DNA from: Oscillospiraceae bacterium
GTDB lineage: Bacteria; Bacillota; Clostridia; Oscillospirales; Ruminococcaceae
DNA length: 64,000 nucleotides
Assembly: GCA_031282245.1 (NCBI GenBank)
Contig: JAITEB010000015.1
Location: 62,001-126,000 of the forward strand
Reading direction: 5' to 3'
Both the position numbers and the translations under genes were made by a program. The notes beneath the pieces are model-generated. The model had not been told where the DNA came from. It saw only the letters and a program-made list of their open reading frames with translations, and searched no databases. This document shows, piece by piece, positions 25,067 to 34,327 of this stretch. Each line of letters opens with the position of its first letter. Position 1 is the first letter of the stretch.

Positions 25067-27097
25067 ATGAAACCGGATTTCAAGGGACTTGATATGCTGC
25101 ACGGCTGCGACTATAACCCGGAACAGTGGCTGGATATGCCGGAAATACTGGAGCAGGATATTGCCTGTATGAAAAAAGCGAATATTAACTGCGTCTCTGT
25201 GGGCATCTTCTCCTGGGCCTGCCTGGAACCGGAGGAAGGCGTGTACCGCCTGGGCTGGCTTGCGGAAATTGTCGACCGGCTCTATAAAAACGGTATATAC
25301 ACCATATTGGGCACGCCCAGCGGCGCGCGCCCCGTTTGGCTGGCGAAAAAATACCCCGAAGTTCTCAGAGTCGCCCCGGACATGACGCGCAACCTGATGG
25401 GCGCGCGCCACAATCACTGTTTCACTTCGCCGGTTTACCGCCGGAAAGTTTATGAAGTTAACGCTATGCTTGCGAAAACTCTCGGCAACCATCCGGGCGT
25501 GATTCTGTGGCATATCTCAAACGAATACAGCGGCGCTTGCTTCTGCCCCCTGTGTCAGGCGGAGTTTCGTATTTGGCTTAAAAATAAATATAAATCTCTT
25601 GAAAACCTGAACAAGGCGTGGTGGACGGCTTTCTGGAGCCATCGCTACACGGACTGGAGCCAAATCGAAGCGCCTGTGCCCAAAGGGGAAATGGACGTGC
25701 ACGGCCTGACGCTTGACTGGAACCGCTTTGTCACCGACCGCACAGTTGATTTTATGAAAAACGAGATTGCCGCTCTCCGGGAGAATGGCTCGCAGCTTCC
25801 CGTCACGACAAACCTGATGGAGTTTCATTATTCCCTGAACTATTTTAAATTCAAAGATATTATAGATATTGTTTCCTGGGACAGTTACCCGATGTGGCAT
25901 TTGCCCGCCGGGGGCGACGCTGCAATGGGTGCGAGAACCGCCTGCTGCCATGATTTAATGCGCTCAATCAAGAAGGACCGGCCGTTCCTGCTCATGGAAA
26001 GCACTCCCAGCATGACGAACTGGTTTCCCGTATCCAAACTGAAAAAACCGGGTATGCACATGCTGTCGTCCATGCAGGCCATCGCCCACGGAGCGGATTC
26101 CGTCCAGTATTTTCAGTGGCGCAAAAGCCGGGGCGGCTCCGAGAAATTCCACGGCGCAGTCGTCAGCCACGACTGCCGGGACGATACCCGCGTTTTCAAA
26201 GACGTTGCCGAAGTCGGGGAAAGGCTGAAAAAGCTCGGCGGACTGTGCGGATCGCTTCCTCAGGCAAAAGCCGCAATTTTCTTTGATTGGGAAAACCGCT
26301 GGGCGATTCAAGAGACGAAAGGCCCCAGAAATGCCGGCATGCATTACGAAAAAACTGTCATTGCCCAGTATCGCGCTTTTTGGGAAATGGGGCTGCCTGT
26401 AGATTTTGTCGACATGGAAAGCGATTTGACAGGCTATAGCCTGATAGCCGCTCCTATGCTGTACATGTACCGCAGCGGCGTCGAGAAAAAGCTCCGCGCT
26501 TTTGTTGAAAACGGCGGCGTTTTAGTCGGCTCGTTCTTCCAGGGACTTGTAAACGAGACGGACCTTTGTTTTTTGGGGGACGCCCCGCACGGTCTCACTG
26601 ACGTTTACGGCCTGCGCGTGGAGGAAATAGACGCTCTCTACGACGAAGAAAGCAATTCCATGAACTGGAACGGCAAAGAATACGCGCTTTCCCTGCTTTG
26701 CGAGAGAGTTCGCCCTTCCGCCGCCGACACGCTCGCTGTCTACAGCCGCGATTTTTACGCCGGAGAAGCGGTTCTCTGCGCAAACAGTTTCGGCAAAGGA
26801 CGCGCGTATTACCTTGCGGCCGGGGCGGAACAGGATTTCTACAGCGATTTCTTCAGATACATTGCGGAGTCTCTCGGGCTGGAAAAAGCTTTGAGCGCAC
26901 AGCTCCCGCAAGGAGTAAGCGCCAGCCGCCGCATAGCGGACAAGCCGGTGGCCATCGTGCAGAACTTCAACGCGGAGACGGCCGTGGTCCAGCTGAATTC
27001 AGAAATGCAGGACTATGAGAGCGGCGAAATCTATACCGCGGCGATTGAACTGGCTCCCTATGAAGTCAAATTTGTGAAAGAGTATGAAAAAAACTGA
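25067..27097 (+). CDS. GH42 beta-galactosidase
   Basis: A 676-residue intracellular glycoside hydrolase family 42 enzyme of usual length. The start LHGCDYNPEQWLD is the family signature. The acid/base is Glu153 in HISNEYSGACFC (with a CxC-type metal-site segment) and the nucleophile Glu311 in LLMESTPS. GH42 enzymes release beta-galactose from small galactosides. The ATG at 25067 follows GGAGG by 8 nt; the open frame to 25052 begins before that site. It has no transporter neighbour, so it is probably a single-gene unit. Confidence 0.95.
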   Translation: MKPDFKGLDMLHGCDYNPEQWLDMPEILEQDIACMKKANINCVSVGIFSWACLEPEEGVYRLGWLAEIVDRLYKNGIYTILGTPSGARPVWLAKKYPEVLRVAPDMTRNLMGARHNHCFTSPVYRRKVYEVNAMLAKTLGNHPGVILWHISNEYSGACFCPLCQAEFRIWLKNKYKSLENLNKAWWTAFWSHRYTDWSQIEAPVPKGEMDVHGLTLDWNRFVTDRTVDFMKNEIAALRENGSQLPVTTNLMEFHYSLNYFKFKDIIDIVSWDSYPMWHLPAGGDAAMGARTACCHDLMRSIKKDRPFLLMESTPSMTNWFPVSKLKKPGMHMLSSMQAIAHGADSVQYFQWRKSRGGSEKFHGAVVSHDCRDDTRVFKDVAEVGERLKKLGGLCGSLPQAKAAIFFDWENRWAIQETKGPRNAGMHYEKTVIAQYRAFWEMGLPVDFVDMESDLTGYSLIAAPMLYMYRSGVEKKLRAFVENGGVLVGSFFQGLVNETDLCFLGDAPHGLTDVYGLRVEEIDALYDEESNSMNWNGKEYALSLLCERVRPSAADTLAVYSRDFYAGEAVLCANSFGKGRAYYLAAGAEQDFYSDFFRYIAESLGLEKALSAQLPQGVSASRRIADKPVAIVQNFNAETAVVQLNSEMQDYESGEIYTAAIELAPYEVKFVKEYEKN

Positions 27098-27125
27098 TTG
27101 TAAAAATTATTGCCAGGCATTCTTT

Positions 27126-27154
27126 GCGGGGCGGGCGGGCACAGTTCGCCCCGC
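27126..27154 (+). terminator. GC-rich hairpin after the GH42 gene
   Basis: A perfect 8-bp stem (GCGGGGCG/CGCCCCGC) with a 13-nt loop lies 28 bp after the stop. No T-run follows. Confidence 0.45.
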
Positions 27155-27259
27155 TCATACGTTCAAATTAAAAATATTATAATAATCAGCCGGTCCGCAT
27201 AAAGCCAGCCCGCGCCGCATAAATATGGCATTAGATAACTTAGCGGGAGATGAGACAAA

Positions 27260-27916
27260 ATGACGCGGACAACCTACAGCCACATAAACCGTCCAAAAAA
27301 GAAAAAAAACGCTGCCGTTTCTCTGCGGGCCTTTATAAAAAAAAGAGCGTCCCTGAACCTGCTGTATATAATACTAATGGCGGGAATTGTATGCGGGGTG
27401 TTTTTCTCGTTCGGCATAAGCGGAGAAACGCTGGGCAAGCTTGGATTTGCGCCCGCGCAAAATACGGCCGGGGCAGGGGAGGGAAGCGCCAATTTTGCGC
27501 GGGTATTCTTTTCTTCTTTTTCGGCTTCGTTTCTGTGGCTTATGCTGGTGTTTATACTGGGCTTCTGCGCGCTTGGAATGCCTTTTATATTAATTCTGGA
27601 CTTTCTTCAGGGGGTCGGTTTCGGGATTTCGGCGGCATGCGCTTACTCGCTGATGGCGGGGAAGGGGATACTGTATAATCTGGCGCTGCTGTTTCCGGGG
27701 ACATTTATAAGCTTTATAGCGCTGATTTACGCCTGCGAAGCGGGTATAAGGCTGTCGCTTTCGTTTTTTGGGGTAATTTATTCCCCGGCAAAGCAAGAGA
27801 GTCTTTCGGCGGAATGCCGGGCATACTTCCTGAAATTTGTAATATTTATTTTTGCGCTGTTTGCGAAGGCTTTTGCCGAAGCTTTGACGGCGCTGATATT
27901 CTTGCGGTTTTTTTGA
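27260..27916 (+). CDS. spoIIM: Stage II sporulation protein M
   Basis: A 218-residue SpoIIM: a basic start (RPKKKKN), then five hydrophobic segments. In endospore formers SpoIIM acts with SpoIID and SpoIIP in septal peptidoglycan remodelling during engulfment. Its presence marks the organism as a spore former by descent. As in many Clostridia it is followed by a Xer-type recombinase gene. Confidence 0.88.
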   Translation: MTRTTYSHINRPKKKKNAAVSLRAFIKKRASLNLLYIILMAGIVCGVFFSFGISGETLGKLGFAPAQNTAGAGEGSANFARVFFSSFSASFLWLMLVFILGFCALGMPFILILDFLQGVGFGISAACAYSLMAGKGILYNLALLFPGTFISFIALIYACEAGIRLSLSFFGVIYSPAKQESLSAECRAYFLKFVIFIFALFAKAFAEALTALIFLRFF

Positions 27917-28086
27917 GAACAAGTAAAATGCAATATTATTTTTCGCCGTTTGCCGCTCTCATGAAAGAATTCACGCCAAAATCAGCAATTTACAAAAAAG
28001 AAACCCCCATGGCGGGCAAAATGTGATATAATAAAAACTTAAAGGCGAATAAAGCTCAATACGGATGAAAGAACGGGATGTTATAA

Positions 28087-28971
28087 GTGACAGAATACGT
28101 CAGCAAATATGAACAGTATCTTCTGGACTGCAAAAACGTCGCGAAAAACACGCTTGATTCTTATATAGGCGACATCAAGATTTTTCTTGCCTTTATTGAA
28201 AACAAGGGCGACGGCCTTTTTGATTCCTGCGAAGATGATGTGAAAAAATTTATCAGCTATCTGGAAACGCAGGGGAAAAGCCTTGCTACAATAAGCCGCA
28301 ACGTTTCTTCGCTGAGGGCTTTTTTCCAGTTTATGCAGCTCAACGATTATATAAGCGAGAACCCGCTCTTTGGCATAAGAATCGGCAAATCCGAAAAGAA
28401 GCTGCCGTATATCCTGCCCCCGCAAGACGTCGACGCGCTGCTCCGCGCCCCCGACGAAAGCGCCCCGAAAGGCTGCCGCGACAAAGCCATGCTCGGCGTG
28501 CTCTACGCGACGGGGATCCGCGTCTCCGAAATGCTGGATTTAAACCTGGAGGACGTGAATTGGGAGCTGAAAACGATAAAGTGCGTAAGCCGCAGGGCCG
28601 AGAGAATTCTGCCCATTTATCAGGACGCTTTGCGCATGCTGAAAAAATACGTCAAAAGGGCAAGGGCGGAGATGCTTTCCGGCGGGCTTGAAGAAAGAGC
28701 GCTTTTTCTCAACATGAGCGGCAGCCGCATGACCCGGCAGGGCTTTTGGAAGATCGTCAAATTTTACGCCGGGGAGGCGCATATTGAGGGAGCCATAACC
28801 CCGCACACGCTGCGGCATTCTTTTGCGGCGCATCTTCTGGCAAACGGGGCGGAACTCAAAGACATCAAAGAAATTCTGGGGCTGACCGATCTTTCTTCCG
28901 CACAGGTTTATGTTGATATTCTGAAAAGCCGTTTCCAGGACATATATAATAAATGCCATCCGCGGGCCTGA
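28087..28971 (+). CDS. Xer-type tyrosine recombinase with substituted catalytic residues
   Basis: A 294-residue protein with the SAM-like N-terminal core-binding domain (about 1-90) and a tyrosine-recombinase catalytic domain. Arg in ATGIRVSEM, the HTLRH pair and the Tyr in SSAQVYVDI are present. The beta-hairpin normally reading GKGxKER is SRRAER, so its lysines are gone, and the second His of the usual LGH is Leu (ILGLTDLSS). Cleavage activity is therefore doubtful. The start is GTG at 28087, with only weak Shine-Dalgarno pairing. It lies 170 bp after spoIIM. Confidence 0.85.
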   Translation: MTEYVSKYEQYLLDCKNVAKNTLDSYIGDIKIFLAFIENKGDGLFDSCEDDVKKFISYLETQGKSLATISRNVSSLRAFFQFMQLNDYISENPLFGIRIGKSEKKLPYILPPQDVDALLRAPDESAPKGCRDKAMLGVLYATGIRVSEMLDLNLEDVNWELKTIKCVSRRAERILPIYQDALRMLKKYVKRARAEMLSGGLEERALFLNMSGSRMTRQGFWKIVKFYAGEAHIEGAITPHTLRHSFAAHLLANGAELKDIKEILGLTDLSSAQVYVDILKSRFQDIYNKCHPRA

Positions 28972-29061
28972 CCGACCGGCGGGGCAGGGGAGAGGCGGAG
29001 GAAGAGACCGACTGAAAAAATTTCGCCGGAAAAACCGGCAGGGAAGGGAAGTAGTAAAAAA

Positions 29062-29880
29062 ATGGCTTTTTTGGGATTTGGAAAAGGTTACGCGAAAGAA
29101 GGTCCGGGCGTTAAAAAAAACGCGCCGCAAAAGAGGGGATTCATACGCTTCTTTGAAATTTATTTCCGCAAGTTCGGCGGCATAATCAAAGCAAACCTGA
29201 TGTTCGTGCTTTTTTCTTTGCCGGTAGTGACGGCGGGCGCGTCGTGGGCGGCGCTGACCTTCGTTATGCGGGAATATGCAAAAGAACAGCACTCGTTTAT
29301 TTTTTCGGACTTCTGGGAACATTTCCGCAAAAACTGGAAGCAGGCGTTCCCGGCGGGTTTGGCCGGGCTGGCAATAAGTCTGATAACAGGTTTTTCGCTG
29401 TATTTTTATTGGCTTAACAGCGGTTTGGGGACTTACATGTACATTCTGCTGGGGCTTTCCCTGATGATTGGAGTAATTTTCCTTTTTGCAAGCTATTATG
29501 TTTACTTGATGATTATAACGCTGGATTTAAAGCTTGGAGCCATTTTTAAAAACGCGATGATTTTTTCGATAGCGGGCTTAAAGCAAAATGTTTTCGTCAT
29601 ACTGGGGACGGCGCTGGCGCTGGCGGTTCCGCTGGGCTTAATGTACTTTTATGACATAAGCATAGGGATTTTGGTTCTTCTGCTCCTGTATGCGCTTCTC
29701 CTGCCCGCGACGCTTTGTTTCTTGATTTGTTTTAACTGTTATCCGGTGATTGAGAAGTATTGCATTGACCCCTATTACGAGGCGCATCCGGAAGAGGACA
29801 GGCGCGGGCGGGGGACTGACACGGACACACTGTTTTCAGATGAGTTTGTTATAAAAGATTCCAAAGGAAACCGATTATAA
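29062..29880 (+). CDS. DUF624 (YesL-like) membrane protein
   Basis: A 272-residue integral membrane protein with about five hydrophobic segments. A charged N-terminus leads into the family-like segment FFRKFGGIIKANLMFVLFSLPVVTAGASWAALTFVMREY, as in DUF624/YesL proteins, whose function is unsettled. The C-terminal tail (EEDRRGRGTDTD) is hydrophilic and ends with FSDEFVIKDSK. AAGGGAAG precedes the ATG. Confidence 0.75.
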   Translation: MAFLGFGKGYAKEGPGVKKNAPQKRGFIRFFEIYFRKFGGIIKANLMFVLFSLPVVTAGASWAALTFVMREYAKEQHSFIFSDFWEHFRKNWKQAFPAGLAGLAISLITGFSLYFYWLNSGLGTYMYILLGLSLMIGVIFLFASYYVYLMIITLDLKLGAIFKNAMIFSIAGLKQNVFVILGTALALAVPLGLMYFYDISIGILVLLLLYALLLPATLCFLICFNCYPVIEKYCIDPYYEAHPEEDRRGRGTDTDTLFSDEFVIKDSKGNRL

Positions 29881-29924
29881 ATGCTAAATTTATACATGGA
29901 AAATATTATATTGTTAAATATAGT

Positions 29925-29958
29925 TAATTTTAAGCCTTTTTTAGAAGGCTTAAAATTA
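29925..29958. terminator. 12-bp stem hairpin after the DUF624 gene
   Basis: TAATTTTAAGCC (29925-29936) and GGCTTAAAATTA (29947-29958) pair perfectly around a 10-nt loop. The AT-rich outer stem resembles a bidirectional terminator. Confidence 0.55.
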
Positions 29959-29963
29959 GACCC

Positions 29964-30001
29964 CGCCAATTGCACAAAATACTAATTTTGTGCAATTGGC
30001 G
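29964..30001. repeat. 17-bp perfect palindromic hairpin
   Basis: CGCCAATTGCACAAAAT (29964-29980) and its exact reverse complement (29985-30001) enclose a 4-nt loop ACTA. It lacks a T-run, is longer than a typical terminator stem and lies 5 bp after the preceding hairpin. Its role is unknown. Confidence 0.75.
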
Positions 30002-30312
30002 ATAATTCAGAAAAAAGGTATTTTTTAACATATCTGATTCTGCCTAAGATTTGACATTTATATAATATAATATTTTGAAATAAATTAATTTCAGGCGCTT
30101 GTCTCGCTTTGATTTTATGCATTTAAAAATAATAATAATTCAGTTTTAGGACAAAATTTTGAACTTACTCAGCGCAAAAAAAGACGTAAAAATATTTTGT
30201 TAAATGGAGCGCGGAGGGCTTTGCTCCCTGCTGACAGAATTCAGGAGTGATTTTTTCACCCTCTTCCCTTCCCTGCTGCGTCCAAATTAGTTGATCAGGC
30301 GGTGACATATTA

Positions 30313-31302
30313 ATGAATTCAAGAGATTATCTGGCAGGAAGCCCCGATTATGTCAGAGATTTCACTTTCTATCTTGAGACAATTTTAGGACGGTCGGACA
30401 AAACTATTTACGAGTATTATCTTGACGTGCGAACTTTCCTGCGCTTTCTGAAATTTACAAATAACATGGTTCCGGAGGATACCGAATATACAGAAATTGA
30501 AGTCGGCGACGTCACTATAGAAATGCTGAAAGAAGTTACGCTGGACGATGTGTATAATTATATGCACTTTATTTCGTCGGAGCGCCAGAACGCCAGCAAT
30601 ACGAGAGCGCGCAAAGGGTCTTCTCTGAGGGTATTTTACAAATATCTTGCCACAAAATCCAAATACAGGATAGAAAACCCGATAGCAAGTCTTGAGATAC
30701 CTTCGGGCAAAAAAACTCTCCCCAAGCATTTGAGCCTTGAGGAGAGCATAGACATACTTAAAGTTATAGAGGGCGACAACAAAGCGCGCGATTACTGCAT
30801 ACTTACGCTTTTTCTCAACTGCGGGCTGCGGCTGGCCGAGCTTGTCGGCATCAATGTTTCGGATATACGCAAGGATTCGCTGCGTGTTCTGGGCAAGGGC
30901 AGCAAGGAGCGGATGATTTACTTAAACGAAGCCTGCCTTTCCGCAATCAGGGACTACATGTCCGTGCGGCCTGTGTCAAACAAGCAGAAAGAAGCTTTTT
31001 TCATTTCGCGCAACGGCAAGCGCATAAGCAGGCGTCGCGTCCAGCAGATTGTCGAGCACAATCTTGAGCTTATAGGGCTGGACGGCATGGGTTATTCCAC
31101 TCACAAACTGCGCCACACGGCCGCAACTTTGCTGTTTCAGTACGGGGATGTCGACATCCGCGTACTGAAAGACATTCTTGGGCACGAGAGCATAAACACG
31201 ACGGAGATTTACACACACGTTTCAAATAAGCAAATGCAGGAAGCGGCAAGCAAATCGCCGCTTTCGCAGGTCAGCAAAGAAAAGGACGCCGCGCAGTATT
31301 AG
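30313..31302 (+). CDS. XerC/XerD-type tyrosine recombinase
   Basis: A 329-residue site-specific recombinase with all catalytic positions: Arg in NCGLRLAEL, Lys in VLGKGSKER, HKLRH, the second His in DILGHESINTTEIY and the Tyr nucleophile. Xer enzymes resolve chromosome dimers at dif or act in element mobility. It has an N-terminal core-binding domain slightly longer than in XerD. The contrast with the protein at 28087 suggests this copy is the active one. I found no dif-like site beside it. Confidence 0.92.
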   Translation: MNSRDYLAGSPDYVRDFTFYLETILGRSDKTIYEYYLDVRTFLRFLKFTNNMVPEDTEYTEIEVGDVTIEMLKEVTLDDVYNYMHFISSERQNASNTRARKGSSLRVFYKYLATKSKYRIENPIASLEIPSGKKTLPKHLSLEESIDILKVIEGDNKARDYCILTLFLNCGLRLAELVGINVSDIRKDSLRVLGKGSKERMIYLNEACLSAIRDYMSVRPVSNKQKEAFFISRNGKRISRRRVQQIVEHNLELIGLDGMGYSTHKLRHTAATLLFQYGDVDIRVLKDILGHESINTTEIYTHVSNKQMQEAASKSPLSQVSKEKDAAQY

Positions 31303-31395
31303 TCGGCGGGGAGCCTCCTGATATGCAGCGTGAGTGAATAATTATTTATTTCGGGGATTATGCCCGATAAACTTACTAAAAGGCAAAATTGGAAC

Positions 31396-31424
31396 TTGAC
31401 TTTTATTTTGCGCTATTGTATTAT
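31396..31424 (+). promoter_or_regulatory. Sigma-A promoter of the TraX-family gene
   Basis: TTGACT (31396-31401) and TATTAT (31419-31424) are 17 bp apart, upstream of the gene at 31489. An inverted repeat covers the -10 region. Confidence 0.65.
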
Positions 31425-31443
31425 ATTGCTAGTACAATAGCGC
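31410..31443. promoter_or_regulatory. Inverted-repeat operator over the traX promoter
   Basis: GCGCTATTGTA (31410-31420) and TACAATAGCGC (31433-31443) are perfect 11-bp inverted copies with a 12-bp spacer. They overlap the -10 box and the expected start point, a classic repressor position. Confidence 0.55.
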
Positions 31444-31488
31444 GTGAAAAATATGATTTTATATTAAGAAAGGTGTTTTGAACGTTCC

Positions 31489-32334
31489 ATGAGTAACGAA
31501 AATGTCCTTAAAAAATCCGGTTTTCCGCCGGAAAGACTCGGGATTTCCGGTCTGACCGGCAATCAGATCAAGTATATCGCCGCCGCCATGATGCTGATCG
31601 ATCATGTCTATCAAATGTTTGCCGCCTACGGCGCGCCGAGCTGGCTGGACTGGCTTGGGCGCCCCGTTGCGCCGATATTCCTGTTCATGCTGGCGGAGGG
31701 CTTTTACTATACGCGCAGCAAGGGGAAATATTTGCTGCACCTGTTTATCGGCTCCGAACTCATGAACATAGCCAATTATCTGCTTTCTATCTGGGTTCCT
31801 AATAACAATGCCGCGCTGATAAACAATATTTTCAGCACTTTTTTCATAACGGCCCTTTATATGTTCTGCGCCGATATGATCAAATCCGGCGTAAAAGAGA
31901 AGAAAGCCGGAAAAATCGCGCTTTCCGTCCTGCTTATGCTTGCCCCTGTCGCGGGATCCGCGCTGGTTCTGTTTGTAATTAACGGAGGGGTTGCGCTGTC
32001 AGCATGGCTTGTAATCGCCGCAACTGCAATCCCGAACCTGATCACCCTTGAGGGCGGCTTCCTGTTCGTTATACTTGGCCTGCTGTTCTATCTCCTGAGA
32101 AATAAGCGTTTGCTGCAGGCGCTGCCGCTTGTCGCTTTCAGCGCGTACTGCTTTTTCGCGGGCGCATACGATATAGAATGGATGGCCATATTCGCCCTGG
32201 TTTTCCTGCTGCTTTACAACGGCAAACGAGGCGGAGGCAGCCCGGCTTTCAACAAGTATTTTTTCTATGTTTTTTATCCGGCGCATATTTATATACTGTA
32301 TATTATTTCAGCGCTGATGCAAAAAACGGCATAA
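31489..32334 (+). CDS. TraX family membrane protein
   Basis: A 281-residue integral membrane protein of the TraX family, named for the F-pilin N-acetylating protein but common in non-conjugative Firmicutes. It begins with the family segment LTGNQIKYIAAAMMLIDHVYQMF and has GRPVAPIFLFMLAEGFYYTRS, then several hydrophobic helices and a final YPAHIYILYII. It probably acylates an amine or hydroxyl at the membrane; the substrate is unknown. There are no conjugation genes nearby. AAAGGTG lies before the ATG. Confidence 0.88.
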   Translation: MSNENVLKKSGFPPERLGISGLTGNQIKYIAAAMMLIDHVYQMFAAYGAPSWLDWLGRPVAPIFLFMLAEGFYYTRSKGKYLLHLFIGSELMNIANYLLSIWVPNNNAALINNIFSTFFITALYMFCADMIKSGVKEKKAGKIALSVLLMLAPVAGSALVLFVINGGVALSAWLVIAATAIPNLITLEGGFLFVILGLLFYLLRNKRLLQALPLVAFSAYCFFAGAYDIEWMAIFALVFLLLYNGKRGGGSPAFNKYFFYVFYPAHIYILYIISALMQKTA

Positions 32335-32358
32335 AAGATATAGAGCGCGCCGTTTTTT
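32321..32358. terminator. Bidirectional terminator between traX-like gene and ABC-F gene
   Basis: AAAAAACGGC (32321-32330) and GCCGTTTTTT (32349-32358) form a perfect stem whose loop includes the traX-like stop codon. It serves both convergent genes. Confidence 0.8.
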
Positions 32359-34266
32359 CTACGCAAAATTTTCCCACTCGGCCATCAAATTTTCCAAAAG
32401 AGCTCTCGCAGCCTCAATCTCGGCGCACTTTTCCTGCATAAGAACATAATCGCTGAAGACTCTTTCTTCTGAGATTTCGGCCTCCAGCGCGGCAATGCCG
32501 GCTTCTGTATCGGAAATGCTCTTTTCAAGCGACGCAAGCTCCCGCTTTTTCTGCACATCAAGGCTGCGCTGCTTCCTGGAGCGGTAAGTCCCCGGCTCCG
32601 GCTCGGATTTTTTCACCTCTCCCCTGCCCCGGCTTTCCTGCGGCGGCTTTTTATCGGCGGCTTCTTTGTAGGCTTCATAGTTGCCCTGATACTCAATAAT
32701 CCCGCCGTCAGTAAGCTCAATAATTCTTGTCGCGATTTTGTTCAGCAGGTACCTGTCATGTGAGACGAACAAAAGCGTTCCGGAATAGTTGAAAAGCGCG
32801 TCCTCCAGCACTTCTTTTGAGGGCAGATCGAGATGGTTCGACGGTTCGTCCATCAAAATCACGTTGCTGGGCTGAAAGCTGAGTATGCAGAATTTAAGCT
32901 TTGCCTTTTCGCCGCCGCTGATAACGCCGACTTTTTTATAAACGTCCTCGCCGCCTATGCCCACGCTGGCAAGGCGGCTTCTTATCTCGTACTCGGTTTT
33001 TGTGCGGTAACGGTTCCAAAGCTCGGTTATAACGCTGTTCGCGGGATTCAGATCTTTTGATTCCTGTTCAAAATAAGCGATTTTGGTGTTTTCGCCCCAT
33101 GATATTCGCCCGGTATAAAACTGCGCTTTTTTTATCAGGATTTTTAAAAGAGTAGTTTTCCCCACCCCGTTTGCCCCTATCAGCGCGACTTTCTCGCCCC
33201 GCCGCATCTCAAAAGAAACGCGGGGCACAAGCGTTTTACGGGCGCTTCCCTGCCCCACCGTCACATCTATTTCTTTGACTTTCAGGACTTCCCTCCATGG
33301 TTCCGACGCGGTTTCAAATCGCAGGCGGATTTTTCTGGGCGCTTTTTTCGGCGCCTCCAGCCGTTCCATGCGCTCCAGCGCCTTGACGCGGCTCTTTGCG
33401 CGGTTGGAGGTCGAAGCTCTGACCAAATTTCTCCGCACAAAGTCCTCCATTTTGGCGATTTCTTCCTGCTGAGCCTCATACTCTTTCTCTTCGCGCTCTT
33501 GCTTTTCCTGTTTAAGGATTAAATACCTGCTATAATTTCCCGGGTAATAATTCAGGCGCATATGCTCAATCTCATAAATCGCGCCGACAGTGCTGTCCAG
33601 AAAATAGCGGTCGTGGGAGACAAGCAAAACCGCGCCTTTATAGCGTTTCAAATACGCCTCAAGCCAACTCAGCGTTTTAAAGTCAAGGTGGTTCGTCGGT
33701 TCGTCCAGAATAAGCAGATTAGGCTCTTCCAGCAAAAGCTTTGCGAGGGCAAGGCGCGTTTTTTCGCCGCCGCTAAGGGTTTTTATCGTCGCGCCCGTAT
33801 CCCTGCCCTCAAAACCCATGCCATTGAGAACATTTTTGATTTTATAGTCTATATTATAGCCCTCATGGACTTCCACATAATTTTGGTAATCCGCATATTT
33901 ATGCGAAATTTCCGCATAGCCCGGGCTGCCGGGCTCAAGTTTTTTCAAGCGTTCGCCAACTTCTTCCAGCTCTCTTAATTTTTCCAGAACAGGCGTAAAG
34001 ACGCTTTTCATCTCGCCATAAATACTGTTGCCAGGATTAAGCCCGCTGTCCTGTCGAAGATAGCCCGCAAAAAGGCTCCGGGAACGGTCGGTCTCGCCGC
34101 TGTCGGCTTCCATCTCCCCGGAAATAATTTTCAAAAGAGTGGTCTTCCCTGCCCCGTTCGGACCGATCAGGCCATATTTCCGGCCTTCTTCTATAGATAT
34201 ATCGGCTTCGCGGATGATTGTGTTCTCGCCGAAGCTTTTTGTTATATTTTTCAGCTGTATAAGCAT
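32359..34266 (-). CDS. ABC-F family ATPase
   Basis: A 635-residue soluble protein with two ABC domains and no membrane segments. Domain 1 has GPNGAGKTT, LSGGEKTR and LLILDEPTNHLD; domain 2 has GANGVGKTT, ISGGEKAK and VILMDEPSNHLD. The linker (about 245-320) is charged and arginine-rich. A coiled coil with many Glu and Lys closes the C-terminus. ABC-F proteins act on the ribosome in translation or antibiotic protection; which subgroup this is cannot be told. The ATG at 34266 follows CAGGGAG; the frame continues to 34293 without a site. Confidence 0.93.
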   Translation of the reverse strand: MLIQLKNITKSFGENTIIREADISIEEGRKYGLIGPNGAGKTTLLKIISGEMEADSGETDRSRSLFAGYLRQDSGLNPGNSIYGEMKSVFTPVLEKLRELEEVGERLKKLEPGSPGYAEISHKYADYQNYVEVHEGYNIDYKIKNVLNGMGFEGRDTGATIKTLSGGEKTRLALAKLLLEEPNLLILDEPTNHLDFKTLSWLEAYLKRYKGAVLLVSHDRYFLDSTVGAIYEIEHMRLNYYPGNYSRYLILKQEKQEREEKEYEAQQEEIAKMEDFVRRNLVRASTSNRAKSRVKALERMERLEAPKKAPRKIRLRFETASEPWREVLKVKEIDVTVGQGSARKTLVPRVSFEMRRGEKVALIGANGVGKTTLLKILIKKAQFYTGRISWGENTKIAYFEQESKDLNPANSVITELWNRYRTKTEYEIRSRLASVGIGGEDVYKKVGVISGGEKAKLKFCILSFQPSNVILMDEPSNHLDLPSKEVLEDALFNYSGTLLFVSHDRYLLNKIATRIIELTDGGIIEYQGNYEAYKEAADKKPPQESRGRGEVKKSEPEPGTYRSRKQRSLDVQKKRELASLEKSISDTEAGIAALEAEISEERVFSDYVLMQEKCAEIEAARALLENLMAEWENFA

Positions 34267-34327
34267 TTTATTTTTCTCCCTGCTGAATTTCAAATCTGCG
34301 AAGATTTTTAATTATATTTATGAATAA

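Larger units (their letters stand above)
29881..30312. other. 432-bp AT-rich intergenic region with two hairpins
   Basis: No reading frame looks genuine. The left part holds two long perfect inverted repeats, listed separately. The middle is very AT-rich, and the last 130 bp are less so and carry an AGGCGGT site before the next gene. No clear promoter spacing was found. Confidence 0.6.

Noticed and set aside
29964..30001. dif site for the adjacent Xer recombinase
   Set aside because: dif-type sites have two 11-bp arms around a 6-bp centre with recognisable half-sites; this is a continuous 17-bp palindrome with a 4-nt loop.
31489..32334. Conjugative element suggested by the TraX-family gene
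   Set aside because: No relaxase, type IV secretion or oriT-like sequence is nearby; TraX-family proteins are common chromosomal genes in Firmicutes.
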